NCBI GenBank assembly: GCA_000149265.1
Contig: CH003278.1
Span: 207,551-271,550 of the forward strand
DNA from: Ciona savignyi
Lineage: Eukaryota; Chordata; Ascidiacea; Phlebobranchia; Cionidae
Reading direction: 5' to 3'
Length of the DNA: 64,000 nucleotides
Both the position numbers and the translations under genes were made by a program. The notes beneath the pieces were generated by a model. The model was not told the DNA's origin. It was given only the letters and a program-made list of their open reading frames with translations, and did not search any database. This document shows positions 32,501 through 42,558 of this stretch, in pieces (positions within the stretch are counted from its first letter, which is position 1; every line of letters starts with the position of its first letter).

Positions 32501-33701
32501 TACGATCGGCTTAATCTACACATGTAATTGATTTTGCCTGAGAACACAATCAAGTGGTTTAGATATACACATCCTATACAGTATACACCAACCTGTAGTG
32601 TTTCCACGGCATTTCTTCTTTGTCCAAAGCGGTGTAATGGAACAGCACAGAGCCAGCTTCCCTTATTCTTTCTTTTTTATATGTGATGACACAATCGCCC
32701 ACAATGTGACCTTCTGGGTACCATGGCATATCCCAAGGCGTGCCCCATGATAAAATAAGCCGCTTGTTTCTGAAAGATATTTTTTGTCCTTGAGCCACTA
32801 GGATATGTTTGGCAATGATGTTTGGGCATTATTCTGACCATTGCTAATGTTTTACGCGAATGTCGTTGGAAACTACAGATGATCCGGTAGACATAAAATG
32901 CCATTTAGTGCAATATGAAGTAATTGGAAAAATATATGCATTGCAATTTCCCCGACAAACTTATATTCATTTTGTTCTATCGCTTGTCCACCACAGTCAG
33001 GTTATCGAAGCTATTTCAATGTATTGTTGAGACGCTTCTACTGTTTTAATTAACACATTAATCCACTGGGTTCAGAAGAGTTTCGCTAACAGCTTACCGG
33101 AAATAATCTATACGTAACAATGACTGTAATTTGGATATACGTCAGAGTAAGGATGTGTGATTATACAAATTCAGCAAGTATGTAGGCTGGGTTTAAAAAT
33201 GTACCTGTGTGTAATAAAAAGCTAATTAACTAACTGCATTATTTGCCAAGTTCGTCGGCCAATTTCTAATATACCACGGTTAAATTTAACAATAAATATC
33301 TCCTTGGGTTTGAATTAAATTCTTACAAATCGTATTCATTTCTATACAACTTTTTTGAAATATGCAAATCATAAGGACTGTGTTAGGCCAATATGACTTA
33401 CATTTAAACAAAAAAATGATATATTATATTTGCCTTATGCATTATTGCATAATAAAACTTTCGAAAGTGAAGTTCTCACCTAAAACTTTGTTCGCACGTG
33501 TGGCAATAATAACCGGGCATTGTCTGCTTGCTGTTGCTGCTTCAAGGCTTGGTGTATGTGCAATACAGTAAGTCGCCAAGTTAGGAATATGACTGAACTC
33601 AAACACAGCAAGAAAAGTACAAAGATATGTCCACAACGGTTTGACTTTAGAAATATTCTTTCTGCGCGGTGGTAAAGTTTCTTAGAACAGAAACAACACA
33701 T
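29582..33701 (-). CDS. GT10 alpha-1,3-fucosyltransferase
   Basis: A Golgi type II enzyme transferring fucose from GDP-fucose to GlcNAc-containing glycans (Lewis-type synthesis). Solid minus-strand exons: 32593-32769, 31150-31384 and 29582-30154, joined in matching phases. Motifs: FWSLESPAF, then INWTMTYRLDAD (acceptor-side GT10 motif), then in the last exon YKFYLAFENAKDCRYYVTEK and VPVVWG (GDP-fucose binding), DDFRSPSDLAEYLLYLDKND, and a C-terminus ending STCFEA. The first exon is uncertain. The frame starting at 33701 gives a convincing type II anchor (basic tail, hydrophobic HIFVLFLLCLSSVIFL, then a Gln-rich stem) but runs into TAG exactly at the strong donor (33480). A weak donor 7 nt earlier would join it in phase. 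A second frame starting at 33636 joins through an alternative acceptor. SINE copies lie in intron 3. Which human FUT it corresponds to cannot be told. Confidence 0.88.
30213..30335 (-). mobile_element. SINE fragment in fucosyltransferase intron
   Basis: The plus strand reads TCCCCGTGAATGGAAAGATG, ACACGCCCAAACGTAAGATTA, GAGTCGGATTACCGGCGC and TATTGCAATATGTTG, the reverse complement of the SINE 3' half. It is the same orientation as the host gene. Confidence 0.6.
30590..30885 (+). mobile_element. Full-length SINE with tRNA-like promoter boxes
   Basis: The clearest plus-strand copy. The tRNA-like head is GGCCGGTTGGTCTAACAG (box-A-like) and AAAGGTTGCAGGTGCGAAAC (box-B-like). Core GTCCTTGGGCAAGGCACTTT; then GGATTAATGGGTTCTACC, ATACAACACACTGCAACTGC, GTAACCCGACGGTGGGCGCG, GATCTGACGATTGCCCG, and the tail CATTCACGGGGATATAAACATG followed by TATCC/TATTC repeats. 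This supports RNA polymerase III-driven retroposition. It is antisense to the fucosyltransferase, within intron 3. Confidence 0.85.
31048..31130 (-). mobile_element. SINE fragment abutting a fucosyltransferase exon
   Basis: ACATGTTTATTCCAGTGAAT, GGGAGAACGCAAGGGGC and CTTGCGCCCATGGCCGGG are the reverse complement of the SINE tail and 3' block. It ends about 20 bp before the donor of the exon at 31150-31384, so it forms the first part of the downstream intron. Confidence 0.6.
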
Positions 33702-34370
33702 GTCTTATATACACATAGACCTTGCATAACCTATAAATGTATTTTAACGTCAAGCATATGCAATGAATTGTTTGAAATTTGATATCAGTGAATGAACAAA
33801 GAAAATCTCTTTGGTTTCTACATAGACAATGTACGTCAGTTTGAAATGGTAGTGTCCAAAATGTTTGCAAAGGATAAAAAAACTCTGTCTCACCTTTGTT
33901 AGGTCTGTAAATCTTTCATTAAACAAAGGCGCTTTTGTAAGGCAAGGCTGGTTAGACTGGACCTTATCTCGCGCGAACCTACATTGTACCCATCTGATAG
34001 AAGTTCACCTAAGTTCTCTTTATGTCTGGCGAAGTCAACTGTTATTTCTAGTTAGGCGAAGGCAGAGACACGCTTCACCTAACAACTAAGCTCGACGTTA
34101 CGCACAATATAGGCTGCTTTACACAATTATTTCGTATTCGTCATATGTCATGCGGTTCGTTTTTGTTTGTTCGTGACAGCTTCCTGCGAAGCTTTGGTTT
34201 TCTCAGAAACCATACGTTATACCCTGCAACATTCTATAGTTTTGTTCTTTTATATAGCCTACGGCGAATAGTTTTCACAATCACATTAAACTATGATTTA
34301 TAACTGTCATAAATACGATAAGTAAAGCTTTGGATAATGGACCTAAATTGCCAACAATATTCATTATGTG
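33702..34370. other. Fucosyltransferase upstream region
   Basis: About 670 bp with no supported exon, the likely promoter side of the minus-strand fucosyltransferase. No TATA box or other motif stands out. Its right edge is the start of the transposon block. Confidence 0.45.
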
Positions 34371-34471
34371 GGTAGAAGCTGTTTGGTATTGGGTTTCGTC
34401 CGTCGGATAGATTCTTTTTTCGCAGACCGATACCCGATACCAGAGGCCGTTCGTTATCGGTTACAAACATT

Positions 34472-34955
34472 CAGGGTTGCCATTTGGCCTTTTTCACGGC
34501 CAAATTTCAGAAATTTGGCCGTACCAAAATCGTCCCGGACGCGAAAAAAATAGTTTGGCCGTGCGGAAAAATCTGGCCGAATTTGGCCGTATAAGCATAT
34601 TGTCAAATTTTTAGCCAAAACGTCATATTATTTTTACGCTACAGTAGAAAAAAGGCAAAAAGAGAGACAGAAAATGGAAATAAATTAATATCAAATGTCT
34701 CATTCACAAATCACAAAGCTGATTATGACGTTTTAAAATAAAATAATAACGGTAGGCATTCCTATATAGTAGTTGAACGGGTTTAACAAATCTGGAGGGA
34801 ATTAAAATTATACAATTTTTCAACAAATAAAGAGATAAATAGCCCAATTGGCTAAATTAAATAGTTTATTTTGCACTTGATACGAATTGGCCGAATTTTG
34901 GCCGTAAAGCAAAAACAGTTTGGCCGTAAAGCGTACTTTGCGTCTGGCAACCCTG
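34472..34955. mobile_element. hAT MITE with 8-bp target duplication
   Basis: The ends CAGGGTTGCCA and TGGCAACCCTG are exact inverted repeats, flanked by the exact 8-bp duplication CAAACATT (34464-34471 and 34956-34963). The 484-bp interior is built from repeated TTTGGCCGT and AATTTGGCC words in both ends, giving subterminal repeats that are typical transposase-binding sites. No transposase gene. It is inserted within the outer MITE. Confidence 0.92.
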
Positions 34956-35318
34956 CAAACATTACTGATTGACCAAACATAGGGGAGAGTGGTACTGAGT
35001 GGGACATGGTACACAGTGAGAAATTTTGAATAAAAACGTTAAAACATAAAAATATTAAAACCTTTGACGGTTGAGTGCTTTCACGTTACTAACGCGGTAA
35101 GCACTTAATGTACATCAAACTGAGGCTACAGCTGATCGACATTTGTGACGTCACTGAGTCGCTTGTCGGAACTCCTGGTGTGTTGTGCGTAATTTTTTTA
35201 AATCTTTTTTTCTTTTTTTAGGCCGATTCTCTTCTTTTAAAACTGTATATCGGCAAAGATGATTTTAAAACCGCATCTCCTTGATCAATATCCAGAAAAT
35301 TCACAAATTAAAGGGTGC

Positions 35319-35516
35319 CTCTAAATACTACGGGATCGCTTGGAGCGCTTGATTCACTTAGATTGCTATGGAAAGTAATTCTTACCCTGTCCCTAACACT
35401 AATCTCAACCCCAGAACTAACTTTAACCCCAACCCTAACATTAATATTATAGCTTTTGTAATTACGAAGTATAGTAAGCGATCCATGCAATCCAAGCGAT
35501 CCTGTAGTATTTAGAG
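35319..35516. mobile_element. Short foldback MITE inside the pogo-like element
   Basis: CTCTAAATACTACGGGATCG (35319) and CGATCCTGTAGTATTTAGAG (ending 35516) are inverted ends of about 26 bp. The middle contains a degenerate telomere-like run (CCCTAACACTAATC, AACCCCAACCCTAACATTA). No certain target duplication is visible. Its position makes it at least the third nesting level. Confidence 0.7.
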
Positions 35517-35676
35517 CAGGGGCGTGCAACTGTTTTGCGCAACGGGCCACAGCGTACAAGTATAGAGATACCGGGGGCCAGACCATCGAACAATTTATAA
35601 TTTTTTTATGACGGCTTTGCTTTTTCGACAATTGCTTCAGTTATCTTAAAGCTCAGTTTGTGTCCTTTTTGTAACC

Positions 35677-36400
35677 ATGAATGAAATACATCTTGCTGTC
35701 CTTAATTCATTTGTGCTTTGTGCTGCTACAAGGATCTTTAATTTGAATGAGACTGGCACGCCCATCGTCTCTGCATCCAAGGCTATTCTTGCTAAAAAGC
35801 TGTCAAGCAAATTTCCAAAGCAACTAGTGGTGAAAGAGGTTTATACATGTGCTATTGTGTGTGCTGCTGGTACATTCTAAACACCAGCAATAGTGTTTCC
35901 ATGATGCAACTTTAAATCTCACATGTTAAATGGTGCTCCATCTGGGACTCTTTGTTTAGCACATAAAACAGGCTGGATGAACTCGAACCTCTTTTCACAG
36001 GTGATGGAACACTTCATCAAGCACTCTTCAAGCTCAAAAGAAAATCCAAATCTGTTAATTTTTGACAACCATGAAAGCCACATGTCACTTAAAGTCCTGG
36101 TCCTGGCAAGATAAACTGGTGTGACAACATTGACACTGCCACCTCATTGTTCACACAAAATGCAACAGTTAGATGCACTGTGTATTTTCCATTTAAATAA
36201 TTTTATAGAGCTGCAATGAATAGTTGGATGCTGAATAATGCAAGGCAGCCCTGTACATTGTACAACGTTGGTGAATTGGTTGAAATAGCTTATATGAAAT
36301 CGATGACTCCTTGTGCGATGAGTGTGTTCCTCACTGTTCCATTTAAGGCATTTCTTATTTTAAAGTTCTGTTCCCTTTGGTCTGGATTGTCATTTTAAAC
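35677..36400 (+). pseudogene. Pogo-family DDE transposase remnant
   Basis: The fragments follow the order of a DDE_1 (pogo/Tigger/jerky) transposase. The first, at 35730-35800, reads IFNLNETGT with ILAKK; the expected DET is changed to NET. The second, at 35923-36114, reads GWMNSNLFSQVMEHFIKH and LLIFDNHESH, the DNHxSH catalytic block. About 36128-36200 reads LTLPPHCSHKMQQLDAL, followed by MNSWMLNNARQP and YNVGELVEIAYMKSMTP. Stops and frame changes interrupt it repeatedly, so it is inactive. Confidence 0.82.
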
Positions 36401-37603
36401 CTTTTACTAAACACTGTTTTTATGTGTGAATTGCTCCTTACTGCTTCAAACTTGTATTAAACTGTGTATCAGTCTGCATAATTTACCATGTTGCAATAGA
36501 TTGACACTGAACTTTTATGATATTCTTGTCAGTTTTAAAACATTGGTAAGTTTGTGCCGTGTAATAAACTTTCTTGTTGAATTTAACGTTGGATTTGCAC
36601 ATGTATGTAAACAAATTTACATCGGCACCTGTCGAGAATGACCGTACATATAATTATTTCAAGCTAGTAAGTAATACATTGTTAAATAGGGGCAATTTAA
36701 ACAGCAATTTGTACAACCTGTACAAATGTCTCACTGTGTACTAGGGTGTGTCTCACTGTATACCGGGGTGGTACCCAGTGAGACAAAAAAGGTACCCCCA
36801 TTAAACCCCATTTTTATCACAACACATGGGTAATAAAAAAAATCCAGTACTTCCATCAGATACCCAAATGATTGTTTAATGTTATTAACAAAAAAAATTG
36901 AAATAAAACGATTATTATTAAAGATATGGGATAAAAGGCATTTTTCGTATCACTGAGTACCACTCTCCCTTAAATTAAAAGTGACTAAAAAACAAAGATT
37001 ATATAAAATAAATCTGATTTACTTATTTGATAAATAATATTTTTTATTTATTTACTTGTAATTTATGTTTTGGTCAAAATACGGTATTGTTTCTAATCGA
37101 TACCGAATAGCTTTCAGTATCGGGTATCGATCTCCAAAATTATTAAAAAGATTCTTTTAAACGGCTTGATACCAAACAGCTTCTACCAATTATATGATGC
37201 TTTTGTTATTAAGTTTTGAAAAACATATTAAATGTATATAGGCTACCGACTTAGTTATACATGTTGGTCACTTACGTTCGGTTGGCTCAAATAGAGCGGC
37301 GCATCGTCAGCAGCGAGGGGCTGGGATCAAAACCACCCGCTGTGGTTAGTACGTTTGTGCTAGTACGTTTTAGTCACCTACAACTTTTCTTGAAATATAA
37401 AGTGAATAATCCTTACCAGTTCCGAAATTTCGAGTGTTATAAAATAACCGGTGCCGAACATTCGCAAAACGGCCGTCGTGCTTATATTTTGGGGCCTGCA
37501 GGGAATTTTCCTGACGCGATTAACCCAGAATTTGCCACTGTTGACCCAAACCATATAAGCTAACACATCCAGCAGTTTAAACTATATGGGAAAATTTCGT
37601 TTG

Positions 37604-37741
37604 ATTACCTCGTAGTCACCGTCGGGTTTCCTTCATTTTGGTAGAACCCATTAAAATTGGGTTCAGACAATGTGCTAAGCGTCGACCAAGGACACAATCA
37701 ACTAACTAGCGACAAGTTTCGGAACTGCAACCTTTTAAACG
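37604..37741 (-). mobile_element. SINE 5' half fragment
   Basis: The plus strand reads CACCGTCGGGTTTCC, TTTGGTAGAACCCATTAAA, CCAAGGACACAATCAACTAAC and AGCGACAAGTTTCGGAAC, the reverse complement of the SINE head and core. The tail side is lost. Confidence 0.65.
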
Positions 37742-37857
37742 AATTAAAAACCACCAGGACGAATTAAAACCACTAAGCTAATCCCTGACTCATTTACAAA
37801 TTTTAAACAAACTGCAATTAAAACAAATGCGGAAAGTAACCAGCAGTCTAATATACC

Positions 37858-38117
37858 CAATAGGATAGGAATATAATATTCATGTTTATCCCCGCGAATG
37901 GGAAAACCCCAGAGGGCCATTAATACAGGGGTAATCGTCAGTATCTCGGGCCCACATCGTGTTACCGGAGATATTGCATTGCGTTGTTTATGATTGAGAC
38001 ATTCCATTAATTTGGTAGAACCCATCATTTCAATAGGTCAAGACAATTTTTAATATGTGCCTTGCCCAAGGACACAATCGTTTCGCTAGCTACCAGTTTC
38101 GAATCTGCAACTATGCG
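37858..38117 (-). mobile_element. SINE copy, near full length
   Basis: It begins with the tail AATAGGATAGGAATATAATA and ATGTTTATCCCCGCG, and passes through CCCACATCGTGTTACCGG, TTGCATTGCGTTGTTTATG and CCTTGCCCAAGGACACAATC to AGCTACCAGTTTCGAATC at the head. It is one of three minus-oriented copies within 900 bp. Confidence 0.8.
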
Positions 38118-38304
38118 GAGTTTCGCCATATTTAGTTCGTAATTAAGTGAATCTTGTCCTGACGATCCTCAGTTAACAGTACTCCGGCCAAGACTCCAAT
38201 AACTCGCAATCTGATTCTTTACAAAATGTTCTTTAATCTAGGGTAGTCTAATAGAACACACAGTGGATGTATGCCAGATAAAATCAAGACACAGATTTAC
38301 ATAA

Positions 38305-38473
38305 AGGATAGGATAGTCATGTTATTCCCGTGAATGGAAAATTAAGGCGGTTAACACACAGGCAATCGTCAGATTATCTCGCGCCCACCGTCGGGTTATA
38401 CCAGGCCTAATGTAGTGTGTCGTGTATGATTCACACGTTCCTTTAATTTAGTAGAACCCATTATTCCCGCTGG
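38305..38473 (-). mobile_element. SINE copy, 5' truncated
   Basis: It runs from the tail AAAGGATAGGATAGTCATG through CAATCGTCAGATTATCTCG, GCCCACCGTCGGGTTATACC and GTAGTGTGTCGTGTATG to TTATTCCCGCTGGGT, where it stops. The head is missing. Confidence 0.75.
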
Positions 38474-39416
38474 GTAAATCTGTTGGACCACCAGACTAAA
38501 TCTGTCGGACAGGTGTGCAGCAAAAGACCTCCTTTAACAAAGTCTGTCATAACGCTCTCACAAAAACATAAAATAACCAACAATTAATTGAACTTCGCGA
38601 ATTTACTACAACCCCTCAACTCAAAGGCGAGGTACTAATCAACTGAGCTAATCGGTCAGACAATGTTTGGAGAAGCTATATAAAATAAGTGCCCAAATGA
38701 TAGTCCATGTGATATTGTTTTTGAATGTTAATTAGGCCATTAAACACATTTTTACACAAAACGGACTTTATACGTCCTGCTGATTAGTATTTCGTCCTCG
38801 TTATTTTCAATATTCACGTTCACGCTGAAAAAGAGTCCCGTTATGAATATTCCGTTGTTTGTTGCTGTAAGCTGAATTTTTCATTATTTTTTATCCGGTT
38901 AAGTTTCGAACCCATATGCGGATCGCCCCAAGAACATTTTTGTACAGAATTGGTTGATATAAGTTCGGTCAACTAACTATAGGCTACACTACACTACCGT
39001 TCTTGGCGTTCTAACATTTGGTTGCATGGTTTTTGGTGGTGTGTAAATCAAAAAATCATGCCATCTTGTGTTGTGTGTCCGCAACATGGTTGTAACTTCT
39101 AGAAGCCACTAAAAAAACTTTAACCTTTATACCGAAAGTATTTAAATCGGGGAAGTTTATACCACCATTCTAACTGTCCGGTTTCGCTTAATAATTTTCA
39201 CTCTTTTTGAATACATAAATTCTATAGTTAAGATTTAGATCCTAAATATTTCCGTTATTAATGTTTATTTATTACCGGTAATTATTGTTTTGGTTAAACG
39301 CTACTAAGTTATGTATAATTCCAAATAAGAGGCAGTGACATGATGACTTAGCTGTCTTTTCACTGTCACTGGTCAGCTAAAACTATGATGATTTTAATTT
39401 TAATATATTACCACTA
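38474..39416. other. Stretch between SINE cluster and second pogo-like element
   Basis: No exon is supported. It contains the phrase CTGTTGGACCACCAGACTAAATCTGTCGGAC (shown here only as a local direct repeat of TCTGT-GGAC words, 38468-38500). Otherwise it is AT-rich DNA without a clear signal. Confidence 0.4.
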
Positions 39417-41218
39417 GGGGAAAGTCGGGACCAGTGAGCCACTTTTTCGAAAATGTTTCATAAGATTTCTATGGTTGATGCACTTGCGTTAAAAACAAGT
39501 GTTACCAGTGCTACCATATTTGGAGTTTATTTTGATAACGTTTGAAGCTTTTTAAATGTAAGCTGTGCTGACAGGGGCCCAAAATGTACCAAGACTCAAA
39601 GTGGCTCAATGGTCCCTTACGGTTGGGTCCTTTGAGCCACCCTATAGGGGCTTTTGAGCCACTTTAAAATTAACAGTTATTTTGATTGTTAATCACATAA
39701 TTCAATCAATTTAGTTACCACAACCCACTTTAAACAAACAAAAGTTTTATTAACACTTGCTACAGTACTGTTATATTTATTACTGCGAACAGTTAACACT
39801 TTTCAAAATGTATCCGACTCACAATGGTCTGCAGTGAACTGTTTTATTTCGTTTGATCTACTGGCGGTACCAATATACATGGGGTTTATAATATTTGTAC
39901 AATTTTATCAATTGAAACAGAATGTATATCCTGTACAACCGGGTCTACAAAACCATCGGACTTTGGATGTTTTAGAAGAAAGAGATAATTCCAGTTCTTG
40001 CTGCAGCTTGCATACAAAAAAGGGCTCTTTTCCCAGTGTATTCTACTTCAACAAAATCATCAACTTTTGCATCAGAAGATAACACCATGTTAAAACCTTT
40101 TTCAGCATCCGTCTCTTTACTGCTCTCTAAATTACCCGAACATGTGAACAATTTCTGCCTAGATATCACTCTTTCTTTAAGTGATGAGAATATTTAGCTT
40201 CTGCATCTCTCTTCAAAGCCACCTTGTATGGTTAATCTGTTATAATACTTGACTTCATCTTTTTTCGATTGCTGTTCTTTTCTCCAATTGGAGCATGTGG
40301 ATGAGGCTGAAATTGCTGTTTCCGACTTACTCCTTCTGGATCTGAAACTGGACTGGTACTGTTTTCTTGCGTAAACTTTCTGGTTCTGGCTAATTAGAAA
40401 CTTTGCTTGGCAAAAACATGTTCTATTGAACAGATTTCTTTTTTTCATGATGACAGATTCCAAAGCAATTTTCATTTCAACTTTACTGAAAGAAAGACCC
40501 ATGTGAAAATTTCGTTTTAAGGGGCATTTTTAATTTGGGTAACTTCGACTAAAAGAATTTATCCTTAACTAAATTTCTGCAAAAGCATATTAATTAACAT
40601 ATTACCGTATTGCAGTTTGCATACTAGGTGTTTCGTTAAAATAAAATTTTTAGGCTATTCAAATATGAAATTATGGTATAACCTATTGGCTGATAGGCCT
40701 GTATTGTACAAGTATACTTGTTTTTAAATGATTAAACCATAAAAAAATTATTAAAATCACGATAAAATATTAACACCAGCCTTTAAAAGCCCGTCATTAG
40801 GTACGAAGTAATGGTTCATTGGTCCCTGTAAAAGGTGGCTCAATGGTCCCTACCTACTAAGTCCAACATTTTTTTAAAATTACCAATAAAAATATAGCTT
40901 TGATTTTTAAACAGTCTACTAAACAGAAACAGTTACCTATACTCTATCACTGACTAAAATTATTTAATCTTAACAATATGCTGCCTTATTGCTAAAACGA
41001 AATTACGATTGGGAGTCATAGTTTAAAAACAGTACACAAAACACAAAAACAACTACCACTTCAACAATATTTCCGCGAACGTCCCGCCATTTTCTACATA
41101 GTAATCAGTTTTCATAACGATTCGATTCGTGATTAAAATTGGCGCTAAAGAGTTTTCGTATTGATTTTAAGTGGGGTGGTTCAAAGGTCCCGCATGGTCA
41201 TGGGTGCCGACTTTCCCC
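39417..41218 (-). mobile_element. Second pogo-like element, internally deleted
   Basis: The inverted ends GGGGAAAGTCGG and CCGACTTTCCCC are flanked by TA on both sides (39415-39416 and 41219-41220). Subterminal words GTGAGCCAC, GAGCCACTTT and GGCTCAATGGTCCC recur near both ends. The interior on the minus strand reads open over 40194-40502 and 39972-40169. The latter contains KVDDFVEVEYTGK, which resembles the C-terminal tail of pogo-type element proteins. No DDE core is recognised, so most of the transposase is deleted. Confidence 0.75.
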
Positions 41219-41360
41219 TATACGTAACTTGTGTGTATGAAATAGGTAAAACAAACGTAAAAACTTGAACTTTCTAAACTGTAATTATATTCGCGTTTAC
41301 CTCTACATTTTTATATATGTTACTTTAGAATGTGTGTTTAAGTATGGTTATGCTTTAAGT

Positions 41361-41701
41361 CAGTGATTCCCAACCGCGGCTCCGAGAGCCGCATGCGGCT
41401 CCCAGCTAGCCTTCTTGCAGCTCTCATTGACCTTAGAAAATCCCCTAAAAAATATTAGAATCTGATTCTAATAAGAAAAAAATAAAATTAGTATTCTAAA
41501 ATTACCCTTGCTTAGTTTAAAGGCTGGGAAAAGAGTTTTAACTTCATAGTTAAGATTAGAGGCAAGGAAAGTTGTGAAATGTCTGCTATTGTTACGTCAC
41601 TGTTTTCTTAAAGCAGTGTGTTTTGATGTTTTCATGCGGCTCCATACGTATTCTAAAATTTAAAATTTGGCCCCGACACTAAAAAAGGTTGGGAACCACT
41701 G
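41361..41701. mobile_element. hAT MITE with 8-bp target duplication
   Basis: The ends CAGTGATTCCCAACC and GGTTGGGAACCACTG form inverted repeats with one mismatch. The exact 8-bp duplication CTTTAAGT flanks it (41353-41360 and 41702-41709). The 341-bp interior has an inner palindrome of GCGGCTC/GAGCCGC words and no coding capacity. It lies just upstream of the tropomyosin-like gene. Confidence 0.9.
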
Positions 41702-41829
41702 CTTTAAGTGATATACTGATGACCCTGACTAAATCATTTAATATATACCAAACTGGTATAAATATTCTTCTTTCCACAGCGTTTAATTGTAAGAGGTGTC
41801 ATTGATAAACCCAACGTCCGATAATTACA

Positions 41830-42558
41830 ATGGAAAATATTAAGAAAAAGATTAACAACCTTAAAAATGAATTAGACATAAAACAAGATTTAATCGATGA
41901 CTTAAACGAAAAATTGAAGCTTGAGCAAGAACTGCGAAAAGAGGCAGAGAATCAAAATGCAACATTAGTTCGGAAACTGCAACTTGTAGAGGGCGATTTG
42001 GATAACGCAGAAGAAAAGTTAGCTTACGCCAAAGCCCAGCTTGTGGCTGTTGAGCAACAAAGCGAAGATGGAAATCGGGCGTACAGGTCTCTTGAGAACG
42101 AGTTCAACACATCAATCAACAAATACGAGACTCATTTGGATGATTTAAAAAATTCTAAAAGTGTTGCAGAGGAGATGACAAGGAAATACGAAGAAGTGGC
42201 CAGGAGGTTAGTCCTGATGGATTCCGAGTTGGAAAAAGCAGAGGAGCGCTTAGAAACATCTCAAGCGAAAAACGCAGAGCTTCAAGAAAATTCAAAAGAA
42301 CTAACAAGTCTGTTAAAGTCTTATGAAGCGATGGAGTCTTCTTTCGGCATTAAGGAGTCGCAATCTGATGATCAGATACATTCTCTTAAGAGACATCTTC
42401 AAGAAAGCGAAACAGCCAGAGAGGCGGCAGAAAAATCACTTGAACGGCTAATGAAGCAGGTTGAAGGTTTGGAAGATGAAAATGCATACTTGAGAGCGGA
42501 ATCATGCAAGGCAACCCAACTATACAGTGAAGCTCTAAGAGAACTTAATGATATGTAG
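41830..42558 (+). CDS. Tropomyosin-like protein, intronless
   Basis: A coiled-coil actin-filament-binding protein in a single exon of 242 residues, close to the 247-248 of low-molecular-weight (non-muscle-type) tropomyosins. Signature stretches align by eye in order: RKLQLVEGDLDNAEEKL near residue 50, RKYEEVARRLVLMDSELEKA near 117-136, AEERLETSQ, a KSYEAMES turn, then REAAEKSLERLMKQVEGLED near 197-216 and a C-terminus ALRELNDM recalling the tropomyosin ALNDM end. Heptads run throughout with no proline. It is quite diverged. Animal tropomyosin genes normally have many introns, so an old retrocopy under selection is a reasonable inference. A strong splice acceptor (TTCTTCTTTCCACAG, ending 41779) lies 50 nt before the ATG, so a 5' UTR intron or spliced leader is likely. 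It could also be a general tropomyosin-domain paralogue. Confidence 0.85.
   Translation: MENIKKKINNLKNELDIKQDLIDDLNEKLKLEQELRKEAENQNATLVRKLQLVEGDLDNAEEKLAYAKAQLVAVEQQSEDGNRAYRSLENEFNTSINKYETHLDDLKNSKSVAEEMTRKYEEVARRLVLMDSELEKAEERLETSQAKNAELQENSKELTSLLKSYEAMESSFGIKESQSDDQIHSLKRHLQESETAREAAEKSLERLMKQVEGLEDENAYLRAESCKATQLYSEALRELNDM

Larger units (their letters stand above)
34982..36970 (+). mobile_element. Pogo/Tigger-like DNA transposon, decayed
   Basis: The ends GGGGAGAGTGGTACTGAGTG and CACTGAGTACCACTCTCCCT are inverted repeats with one mismatch early on. They are flanked by TA (34980-34981 and 36971-36972), the Tc1/mariner/pogo signature. The 1,989-bp interior holds broken transposase pieces on the plus strand. 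A second inner inverted-repeat element (35319-35516) has inserted into it. Subterminal words GTCTCACTGTGTAC and GTACCCAGTGAGAC repeat near both ends. Confidence 0.88.
34371..37187. mobile_element. Outer MITE carrying nested insertions
   Basis: The inverted ends GGTAGAAGCTGTTTGGTAT (34371) and ATACCAAACAGCTTCTACC (right end 37187) match over about 19 bp. Further inward, GATACCCGATACC on the left and GTATCGGGTATCG on the right also pair. Removing the hAT MITE (34472-34955) and the pogo-like element (34982-36970) leaves an element of about 335 bp, so these inserted later. The flanks (ATTATGTG and AATTATAT) do not form a clear duplication, so the superfamily is not assigned. Confidence 0.65.

Noticed and set aside
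33442..33636. Alternative first-exon frame of the fucosyltransferase starting at 33636
   Set aside because: It joins in phase through another acceptor but gives a poor membrane anchor; kept only as an alternative in the gene entry.
35393..35450. Telomere-like CCCTAA-type run (similar traces near 16560 and 23090)
   Set aside because: Too degenerate to be a true interstitial telomere; it lies inside a MITE and is probably part of that element.
35515..35580. Possible extra hAT end (AGGGGCGTGCAACTG, CAACGGGCCA)
   Set aside because: Only one end is seen, with no matching inverse end or 8-bp duplication nearby.
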